Assembly: GCA_021799155.1 (NCBI GenBank)
Contig: JAJZBA010000017.1
Span: 1 to 8,967, forward strand
Direction: 5' to 3'
From: a bacterium
GTDB lineage: Bacteria; Patescibacteriota; Minisyncoccia; UBA6257; UBA9933
DNA: 8,967 nt
A program made the translations under genes and the position numbers. This document shows positions 4,125-8,967 of the stretch, piece after piece. Each line of letters begins with the position of its first letter. Within the stretch, counting starts at the first letter, position 1. Under the pieces are notes generated by a model, which ran no database searches, was not told the DNA's origin, and saw only the letters and a list, made by a program, of their open reading frames with translations.

Positions 4125-6473
4125 ATGAATTTCTTGCTTTTTTTAATTTCTATTGTTTTTATCCTTGCAGTTGGTATTGTTTTCTTTTTTATTTCCAAAA
4201 ATTTGCGGCGAAAAAAACTGGCTCAAGAATTGAATTTAAAACTTCTTTTAATTCGTTTGCCGAAAAAAATTCAGAAGAATTTCTCAGCCGAAAGCGGGCC
4301 AGCCTCTGAATGGAAAGACGAAATCAATCTTTCTTCCCAGCTTTTCGGAATTTTAGCCGGATTAAAATTTCCTTTTGTTTTTGAAACCGCGGTTCATCAT
4401 ATCGGCGAAGAAATTCATTTTTATGTCGCAGTGCCGAAAGAATCCGTTGAATTTGTTAGCCGTCAAATCGAGGGTTTGTGGGAAAACGCTCAAATTGAAC
4501 CGGCGGATGACTATAATATTTTTAATCCCTCCGGCGTTTTCGCTGGAATTTATTTAAAACAAAAATTATCTTATGCCTTACCGATTCGTTCTTACGCGGA
4601 AGCGAATATCGATACTTTCGCTCCGATTTTAAGCGGGCTTTCAAAAATTAACGAAGTCGGCGAGGGCGCGGCTATTCAAATTTTAGTCAAGCCCGCGCCT
4701 TTATCGACGAAAAAAACAATTTCTCAAATGATTGAAAGTCTTAAAAAAGGCTCAAGACTCGACGACATTTTAAAAGGATTAAAGATTTCCTTAAAAGACG
4801 TGGAAAAAGCGTTGATTGTTTCGGACAAAGATAAAAATAAAGAAAAAATCATCGACGAAGAAGCGATTAAAATTCTGCAATCAAAAATCGAAAAACCGCT
4901 TTTGGCGGTAAATTTGAGAGTTTTAACCTCCGCTCCTAGCCAATATCAGGCCGATGAAATTTTAGAAAGCGTTTCCGGCGGTTTTTCGCAATTCAGCGCG
5001 CCGCTAAGAAACGAACTAAAAGTCATTAAACCCCGCAATCTAAAAAATTTAATTTATCAATTTTCTTTCCGCGAATTTGATGACGACCAGACGATAATCT
5101 TAAATGCTGAAGAATTAGCGAGTTTGTTTCATTTACCGGCTTCTTCCACGGAAATTCCGAAAATAAAATGGCTGAAAAACAAAGAAGCTGCGCCGCCCGC
5201 GAATTTGCCGAAATCGGGGACATTAATCGGTGAAAGCGTTTTTCGCGGCGAGAAGAAAAAAGTTTATATTACCGATGACGATCGCCGCCGACATGTTTAT
5301 ATAATCGGTCAAACCGGAACAGGTAAATCAACATTGCTGACCAATATGGTTGTTGAAGATATTAGAAACGGCAAGGGCGTCGCTGTTTTAGAACCGCACG
5401 GAGATTTAATCGAAAAAATTTCAGGGCTGATTCCGAAAGAAAGAGAGGAAGAGGTGATTATTTTTGATCCGTCGGACATTAAAAAACCTTTGGGAATAAA
5501 TATGTTGGAATACGATTTCAATAAGCCGGAACAGAAAACTTTTATTGTTAACGAATTGTTCAATATCTTGGATAAACTTTACGATATGAAAACCGTCGGC
5601 GGTCCGATGTTTGAGCAATATACCAAAAACGCAATTCTTCTTTTAATGGAAGACGCCGTCAACGAACCGGCAACCTTGATAGACATTCCCAAAATTTTTA
5701 CCGATAGCGATTTCCGCGATAAAAAATTGTCTAGAATTAACAATCCGGTAGTTATTGATTTCTGGCAAAAGGAAGCCGCCAAAGCGACTGGTGAACATTC
5801 TTTGGTAAACATGACGCCTTACATAACTTCAAAATTCAACAATTTTATCGCCAATGATTATATCCGGCCGATTATCAGTCAAGCAGAATCCGCTTTCAAT
5901 TTTCGCCAGATTATGGATGAGGGGAAAATTTTATTGGTTAATCTCTCAAAAGGCCGGCTTGGCGACATCAATGCTAATTTACTGGGAATGATAATTACCG
6001 GAAAAATTTTAATGGCCGCTTTATCACGAGTTGATACGGCAGAAGAAAATCGCCGCGATTTTAATTTCTATATCGATGAATTTCAAAATTTTACCACCGA
6101 TTCAATCGCAACAATTCTTTCCGAAGCAAGAAAATACCGGCTTAATTTAACAATCGCTCATCAATTTATTGCTCAGCTAACGGAAAAAATTCGCGATGCG
6201 GTTTTTGGCAATGTCGGTTCGATTATCGCTTTTCGAACCGGCGTCCAGGACGCGGAATTTTTAGTTAAACAATTCGAGCCGATATTTAACGAAAATGATC
6301 TGGTAAACATTGACAATTTCAACGCTTATGCCAAAATTTTAATCGGCGGCCAAACTTCAAAACCGTTTAACATTAAAATTTTCCCACCGGAAAAAGGCGA
6401 TAAAGAAACAGCCGAAAGAATTAAAGAATTATCCCGCCACCTTAGCTCAGTTGGTAGAGCAATGCTTTCGTAA
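4125..6473 (+). CDS. Membrane-anchored TraG/VirD4/HerA-like ATPase (type IV coupling protein-like)
   Basis: This 782-residue P-loop ATPase has one N-terminal membrane helix (about 2-24). A large soluble domain (about 40-370) follows, like the CPR-specific region that precedes such ATPases. The ATPase core has Walker A GQTGTGKST (395-403, Lys401), the VNLSKGRLGD strand-loop, Walker B FYIDEFQNF (648-656, Asp651-Glu652) and the later AHQF segment (sensor-like). Family knowledge points to a hexameric DNA translocase used in conjugation, DNA uptake or pilus-associated transport; no relaxase or other secretion genes are seen here. The last 12 residues (771-782, RHLSSVGRAMLS) are read from a tRNA gene and the stop falls in its anticodon loop, so the native C-terminus has probably been shortened. 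No Shine-Dalgarno. Confidence 0.87.
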   Translation: MNFLLFLISIVFILAVGIVFFFISKNLRRKKLAQELNLKLLLIRLPKKIQKNFSAESGPASEWKDEINLSSQLFGILAGLKFPFVFETAVHHIGEEIHFYVAVPKESVEFVSRQIEGLWENAQIEPADDYNIFNPSGVFAGIYLKQKLSYALPIRSYAEANIDTFAPILSGLSKINEVGEGAAIQILVKPAPLSTKKTISQMIESLKKGSRLDDILKGLKISLKDVEKALIVSDKDKNKEKIIDEEAIKILQSKIEKPLLAVNLRVLTSAPSQYQADEILESVSGGFSQFSAPLRNELKVIKPRNLKNLIYQFSFREFDDDQTIILNAEELASLFHLPASSTEIPKIKWLKNKEAAPPANLPKSGTLIGESVFRGEKKKVYITDDDRRRHVYIIGQTGTGKSTLLTNMVVEDIRNGKGVAVLEPHGDLIEKISGLIPKEREEEVIIFDPSDIKKPLGINMLEYDFNKPEQKTFIVNELFNILDKLYDMKTVGGPMFEQYTKNAILLLMEDAVNEPATLIDIPKIFTDSDFRDKKLSRINNPVVIDFWQKEAAKATGEHSLVNMTPYITSKFNNFIANDYIRPIISQAESAFNFRQIMDEGKILLVNLSKGRLGDINANLLGMIITGKILMAALSRVDTAEENRRDFNFYIDEFQNFTTDSIATILSEARKYRLNLTIAHQFIAQLTEKIRDAVFGNVGSIIAFRTGVQDAEFLVKQFEPIFNENDLVNIDNFNAYAKILIGGQTSKPFNIKIFPPEKGDKETAERIKELSRHLSSVGRAMLS

Positions 6474-6508
6474 AGCAGAGGTCCCGAGTTCGAATCTCGG
6501 AGGTGGCT
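6436..6508 (+). tRNA. trnT: tRNA-Thr (anticodon CGT)
   Basis: A full 73-nt cloverleaf: acceptor GCCACCT with AGGTGGC (7 bp), D stem GCTC/GAGC with loop AGTTGGTA, anticodon stem ATGCT/AGCAG (outer pair mismatched) with loop TTCGTAA, T stem CCGAG/CTCGG with loop TTCGAAT, discriminator T. The anticodon is CGT (6469-6471), reading ACG. CCA is not encoded. It overlaps the ATPase gene by 38 nt and ends 4 nt before galU, so it is probably cut out of a long mRNA. Thr identity rests on the anticodon. Confidence 0.94.
6499..6506 (+). promoter_or_regulatory. tRNA 3' acceptor strand doubling as Shine-Dalgarno for galU
   Basis: GGAGGTGG in the T stem and acceptor 3' strand of the tRNA lies about 9 nt before the galU ATG (6513), good Shine-Dalgarno spacing. 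No other site is available. In the folded or excised tRNA it would be unavailable. Confidence 0.5.
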
Positions 6509-6512
6509 CAAA

Positions 6513-7379
6513 ATGATTACTAAAGCCATTATTCCGGTTGCCGGATTGGGAACCAGATTTTTGCCGGCAACCAAAGCCCAACCCAAAGAAATGCTGCCTA
6601 TTATCGATAAGCCGGTGATTCAGTATCTGGTTGAAGAAGCGGTTAATTCGGGAATAAAAAATATTATTTTCGTTACCGGCCGCGGCAAACGGGCGATTGA
6701 AGATCATTTTGATTACGCTCCGGAATTGGAATCGCGCCTCCTTCAAAAAAATAAAAAAGATATTTTTAAAAAAGTGAGAAAGATTTCGGAAATGGCGAAT
6801 TTCGTTTATGTCCGCCAAAAACAGCCGAAAGGCGACGGCGACGCTTTGCTTTGCGCCGAACATTTAATCCAAAATGAGCCGGTAGCCGTGCTTTTCGGAG
6901 ATGATATTGTTGACGCTGAAACGCCTTGTTTAAAACAAATGACGGAAGTTTTCAAAAAATACGGAGACTGCGTCGTCGCTCTGGACGAAATACCGAAAAA
7001 AGAAACCAAACATTACGGCGTTGTCGAAGCAATAAAAATTTCCGACAGAATTTTTGAAATTAAATCTATTGTGGAAAAACCGAATCCGGAAAAAGCGCCT
7101 TCCAATTTGGCGATTGTCGGCAAATACATAATTACGCCGGAAATTTTTAAAGAATTGAAAAAATTGAAACCGTTTAAAAAGGGCGAACTGAGATTAGCCG
7201 ATGCTTTGAAAAATTTGTTGAAAAAACGGCCGATTTACGGCTATAAATTTGAAGGCAAAAGATACGACTGCGGAAGTAAACTCGGATATTTAAAAGCAAC
7301 GGTTGATTTCGGTTTAAAACATCAAGAAGTTAAAAAGGAATTCGGAAAATACTTGACAAAAATATTAAAATATGATTAG
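6513..7379 (+). CDS. galU: UTP--glucose-1-phosphate uridylyltransferase
   Basis: Makes UDP-glucose and pyrophosphate from UTP and glucose 1-phosphate in the cytosol, feeding cell-surface polysaccharide and glycolipid synthesis. At 288 residues it has the normal family length. It shows the nucleotide-binding signature AGLGTRFLPATKAQPKEMLP (10-29, Lys25), FGDD (128-131, metal-binding Asp), the VEKP motif (187-190), VGKYIITPEIF (202-212) and YDCGSKLGY (251-259). One oddity is GDGDALLCA (107-115), where bacterial homologues usually have His rather than Asp in GxGHA. The start is 4 nt after tRNA-Thr. The gene probably shares a transcript with the ATPase gene and the tRNA, and its product may supply sugar donors to pathways like that of the GT-C enzyme. 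Confidence 0.95.
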   Translation: MITKAIIPVAGLGTRFLPATKAQPKEMLPIIDKPVIQYLVEEAVNSGIKNIIFVTGRGKRAIEDHFDYAPELESRLLQKNKKDIFKKVRKISEMANFVYVRQKQPKGDGDALLCAEHLIQNEPVAVLFGDDIVDAETPCLKQMTEVFKKYGDCVVALDEIPKKETKHYGVVEAIKISDRIFEIKSIVEKPNPEKAPSNLAIVGKYIITPEIFKELKKLKPFKKGELRLADALKNLLKKRPIYGYKFEGKRYDCGSKLGYLKATVDFGLKHQEVKKEFGKYLTKILKYD

Positions 7380-7382
7380 ATT
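7353..7382 (+). promoter_or_regulatory. Possible promoter of the Tas-like gene and array
   Basis: A perfect TTGACA (7353-7358) lies at the 3' end of galU, with TAGATT (7377-7382) 18 nt downstream as a weak -10 box. Transcription would begin near 7389 and give a leader of about 68 nt. The -35 is convincing, the -10 is not. Confidence 0.4.
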
Positions 7383-7391
7383 CTCTCGTTG

Positions 7392-7412
7392 TAAAGACGG
7401 TTGTTGTCTTTA
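7392..7412 (+). terminator. Weak hairpin after galU, or leader hairpin of the next gene
   Basis: TAAAGAC (7392-7398) pairs with GTCTTTA (7406-7412) around 7 nt, followed by a T-rich but interrupted stretch. It is AT-rich and not a strong terminator. If the upstream promoter is real, it would sit at the 5' end of the Tas-like mRNA. Confidence 0.3.
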
Positions 7413-7446
7413 ATAACTTTTGTTCTTTAAGAAAACCAAAAATATT

Positions 7447-7451
7447 GGAGG
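7447..7451 (+). promoter_or_regulatory. Shine-Dalgarno deciding the Tas-like start
   Basis: GGAGG lies 5 nt before ATG 7457. The upstream in-frame TTG (7445) overlaps this site, so 7457 is the better start. Confidence 0.8.
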
Positions 7452-7456
7452 AAGAA

Positions 7457-8422
7457 ATGGTAACGAAAAAAGAAAAGAAGATTGACTTAAGGATTTCCAA
7501 CAGGAGGCCGCTTGTGATTTATAGCGATGCCGCTATCAATATTAGCAAGACTCGCGTAAGATTGCAGGTGAGATTATCGCATCTTGAAAAACGCGGAGCT
7601 GCTTGTCCGGATACGGAAGAATTATTACGCAGAACCGCGGAACTGGAAAACTGGGTTGATAAACAGCTCGGCGGATACGTGGAAACGCATCCGACATGGC
7701 CATGGATATCCCGTATTAAGGGAACTGGCAAAGAACTCATTGGCAAAGTACTCGGTCTTATTGAATCGTTCGGCAAATATTATGAGCCAGGCGACATAAT
7801 GATACCGCCGTACATAAACCGGGAGCCGGTTATCGTGCCGGTGTTTGTTAATAATAACGGCGGCGATGAATTTATTGAGAAGCCAATGGTCTGGGTGGAA
7901 GGCATAGAACGCCTTATTAATCCGAGCAAACTGCGGACATACGCAGGCATCAGGCCGGGCTTGGACAGGGAAAAGGGTAAAAAACTTCGCTATAACGCGG
8001 AGTTAAAAACCACACTTTGGGTCCTGGGAGGAAGTTTTATGAAAGCCGGCAATAAGTACTCCGAAAAGTTTTATCAGGAGTATAAAACCGAGCTGATTTC
8101 GCGTTTTATAAGCGAAGGCAAAAAAATTCTTCCAACTCCGAAGGGCAGATATTGCGTGGCTTGTGAAAAAGAAGTGAATTTTAAGGCCGCGTTATTATGC
8201 CCGGATTGCGGAGAAAAACTTTCGCTTAAAAACGAACCCGAAGGCGTGGTTTGGCAAGGTCATGTGCATATGATGGCTATGCGCCATATGGTGCAAAGAT
8301 TCTGTGATCATTTATGGTTGGTATGGCGTCAGGCGCTTAATTTGCCGATTACTCAACCATATTCTTTTGTTCATGGCGAACATACGACAATCATTTCGCC
8401 ATGGGATATGGTGGATAGATAG
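7457..8422 (+). CDS. tas: Tas-like Nop/IS110-related protein with zinc ribbon and no visible nuclease
   Basis: A 321-residue protein. Residues about 25-75 are a helical, coiled-coil-like region. Residues 84-105 (ISRIKGTGKELIGKVLGLIESF) and 157-210 (SKLRTYAGIRPGL, then RYNAELKTTLWVLGGSFMKAGNKYSEKFYQEYK) match the pattern of the IS110 C-terminal (Transposase_20) domain, which is related to the Nop RNA-binding fold. Between them is an insert of about 50 residues. Residues 233-251 form a zinc ribbon (Cys233, Cys236, Cys248, Cys251), followed by a His/Trp-rich segment (HVHMMAMRHMVQRFCDHLWLVWR) seen in this lineage of IS110-like proteins. I see neither the N-terminal DEDD/RuvC domain of true IS110 transposases nor an HNH motif. 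The 36-nt array starts directly after the stop. This points to an RNA-guided Tas protein rather than an active transposase; the output is unknown. The assignment is from motifs and context only. Confidence 0.72.
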   Translation: MVTKKEKKIDLRISNRRPLVIYSDAAINISKTRVRLQVRLSHLEKRGAACPDTEELLRRTAELENWVDKQLGGYVETHPTWPWISRIKGTGKELIGKVLGLIESFGKYYEPGDIMIPPYINREPVIVPVFVNNNGGDEFIEKPMVWVEGIERLINPSKLRTYAGIRPGLDREKGKKLRYNAELKTTLWVLGGSFMKAGNKYSEKFYQEYKTELISRFISEGKKILPTPKGRYCVACEKEVNFKAALLCPDCGEKLSLKNEPEGVVWQGHVHMMAMRHMVQRFCDHLWLVWRQALNLPITQPYSFVHGEHTTIISPWDMVDR

Positions 8423-8752
8423 TCGTCCTTCGGAAGGAAACCGGTTGGAGAGAGCGAGTCTTTTCAGTTGAGAAAACTATGGAAGAAGAGCGAGTCAGGC
8501 GGTTTGAGAAAACTAGTGAAAATGAGCGAGTTATCTGATAAGAAAAAACTACTAAAGAAAAGCAAGTCAGATGCTATAGAAGTCTAGTATGATGTATGAT
8601 GGAGCGAGTCATTAACAGAGAGAAACTAGGAACAGTGAGCGATCAGACATAAGGAAAAAACCTGAGGAGGGAAGCGAACCGTTTTTGAAGAGAAAACCAG
8701 AGTATGCAAATGAGTCATTGAAGAGAAGAAAACTAATGATCTCGAGCGAGCC
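8416..8752 (+). repeat. TIGR-like array: nine units of about 36 nt with two 9-nt spacers each
   Basis: The array has units at 8425, 8461, 8497, 8533, 8569, 8611, 8645, 8681 and 8717, the last ending at 8752. Seven are exactly 36 nt, the fifth is 42 and the sixth 34. Each unit has 9 variable bases, a loop repeat near GAGAAAACT, 9 variable bases, then an edge repeat near GAGCGAGTC. A degenerate edge repeat, TAGATAGTC (8416-8424), precedes the first unit and overlaps the stop codon of the Tas-like gene. This is unlike CRISPR, which has long identical repeats and roughly 30-nt spacers. It fits TIGR arrays, whose RNAs are about 36 nt with paired spacers. It is non-coding, on the same strand as the gene, and probably co-transcribed with it up to the terminator that follows. 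Confidence 0.8.
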
Positions 8753-8786
8753 CGGAAGTTGAACATTAACTTCCGGGCATTTTTAT
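8750..8786 (+). terminator. Rho-independent terminator closing the array transcript
   Basis: GCCCGGAAGTT (8750-8760) pairs perfectly with AACTTCCGGGC (8768-8778) around GAACATT, followed by ATTTTTATTTTTTT. Its 5' arm shares its first bases with the last edge repeat. It is the strongest terminator in the window together with the one at 1654-1697. Confidence 0.93.
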
Positions 8787-8796
8787 TTTTTTCGAT

Positions 8797-8825
8797 TTGC
8801 AAAAAATATTATTTTTTGATAAATT
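8797..8825 (+). promoter_or_regulatory. Possible promoter of prfB giving a leaderless mRNA
   Basis: TTGCAA (8797-8802) and TAAATT (8820-8825) are 17 nt apart. Initiation would fall at about 8832, directly at the ATG. No Shine-Dalgarno precedes prfB, in keeping with a leaderless start. The AT-rich context makes chance matches easy. Confidence 0.35.
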
Positions 8826-8832
8826 TATATTT

Positions 8833-8967
8833 ATGGAAGATTTAAAACAACAACTTAATGAACTTAAAGAGCAGGCCCGCCTCCTAGCGGGCCGGCTTTG
8901 ACATTGAAGCCAAAAAAAATCGGATCAAAGAAATTGAATACGAATTTAGTGACCCGGATTAGATCGG
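8833..8967 (+). CDS. prfB: Peptide chain release factor 2, N-terminal part, with programmed +1 frameshift
   Basis: RF2 recognises UGA and UAA stop codons on the ribosome. The first frame reads MEDLKQQLNELKEQARLLAGRL and stops at TGA (8899-8901). The slip site CTT TGA C (8896-8902) is the hallmark of prfB autoregulation. After a +1 shift the frame continues DIEAKKNRIKEIEYEFSDPD, the RF2 pattern (compare LRGYLDYDAKKERLEE in E. coli). Low RF2 makes ribosomes pause at UGA and shift, restoring RF2. The shifted frame then meets TAG at 8960-8962, which is almost certainly an artefact: the last 7 bases look like sequencing adapter. More than 90% of the protein is beyond the window. Confidence 0.93.
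8874..8902 (+). promoter_or_regulatory. prfB frameshift site with an upstream hairpin
   Basis: The slip sequence CTTTGAC (8896-8902) is preceded, 2 nt upstream, by a perfect 7-bp hairpin: GGCCCGC (8874-8880), loop CTCCTA, GCGGGCC (8887-8893). The usual internal Shine-Dalgarno (AGGGGG-like, 3 nt before CTT) is replaced by GCGGGCCGG, a poor anti-SD match. The hairpin may substitute as stimulator. Confidence 0.7.
8961..8967. other. Probable residual Illumina adapter at the contig end
   Basis: The last seven bases, AGATCGG, are the first seven of the standard Illumina TruSeq adapter. They sit exactly at the end and create an in-frame stop in the otherwise conserved RF2 frame. Confidence 0.8.

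Noticed and set aside
6447..6863. 138-codon minus-strand ORF across tRNA-Thr and galU
   Set aside because: It is antisense to a tRNA and a clear galU gene. The PPPRFELGTSAL-like peptide it contains is the well-known artefact of translating tRNA genes backwards.
7445..7456. TTG start for the Tas-like gene
   Set aside because: The TTG overlaps the Shine-Dalgarno GGAGG that is ideally placed for ATG 7457.
8425..8752. CRISPR array
   Set aside because: Repeats are only about 9 nt, degenerate, and of two kinds alternating with 9-nt variable parts. There are no 23-47-nt identical repeats and no cas genes.
7457..8752. Complete IS110 insertion sequence with bridge RNA
   Set aside because: No DEDD/RuvC domain is visible in the protein. 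The downstream RNA region is 36-nt periodic rather than a single structured bridge RNA, and I see no element ends or flanking target core.
8899..8901. TGA as an ordinary stop or as a sense codon (alternative genetic code)
   Set aside because: It sits in the canonical CTTTGAC slip site of RF2 and the +1 frame continues with RF2 sequence. The presence of RF2 itself implies UGA is a stop.
8960..8962. True in-frame stop making prfB a pseudogene
   Set aside because: Two of its three bases belong to a 7-base match to the Illumina adapter at the extreme contig end.

Overview
The window looks like one end of a contig from a Candidate Phyla Radiation (Patescibacteria, Parcubacteria-like) bacterium. 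The evidence is the AT-rich, lysine/asparagine-rich coding style, very tight packing, genes mostly without Shine-Dalgarno sites, a CPR-style pairing of a small helical protein with a TraG/VirD4-like ATPase, and GC-rich palindromes inside reading frames. An RF2 gene with a UGA-dependent frameshift implies that UGA is a stop codon. That argues against the UGA=Gly lineages (Gracilibacteria, Absconditabacteria).

Layout, left to right. (1) 3-1145: 3' part of pyruvate kinase. (2) 1157-1875: a 52-bp perfect direct repeat brackets a small cassette. The cassette holds a consensus promoter, a 69-residue four-cysteine protein and a strong terminator. Outside its left repeat lies an orphan 3' end of a second copy of the neighbouring glycosyltransferase gene. 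(3) 1790-3649 (-): a GT-C membrane glycosyltransferase whose frame carries several repeat or palindrome insertions. (4) 3668-6473 (+): a small helical protein and a TraG/VirD4-like membrane ATPase, separated by a double palindrome. (5) 6436-6508: tRNA-Thr(CGT), which overlaps the end of the ATPase gene and precedes galU (6513-7379) by 4 nt. (6) 7353-8786: the most interesting region. It has an IS110/Nop-related protein with no visible nuclease domain, followed at once by nine roughly 36-nt units and a terminator. (7) 8833-8967: start of prfB with its programmed frameshift site, cut off by the contig end. The last 7 bases match an Illumina adapter.

The protein plus array at 7457-8752 has the architecture of the recently described TIGR-Tas systems (Tandem Interspaced Guide RNA with Tas proteins). 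Each unit reads 9 variable, 9 conserved, 9 variable, 9 conserved bases, which suggests 36-nt guide RNAs with two 9-nt spacers. The protein is the expected Nop-like, IS110-related partner, but it has no RuvC or HNH domain that I can see, and it carries a zinc ribbon. I infer an RNA-guided DNA- or RNA-binding system of unknown output. The assignment rests on reading the sequence and on family knowledge; no database search was run.

The remaining genes are core functions: glycolysis, UDP-glucose synthesis, surface glycosylation, DNA-translocase-like ATPase, translation termination.
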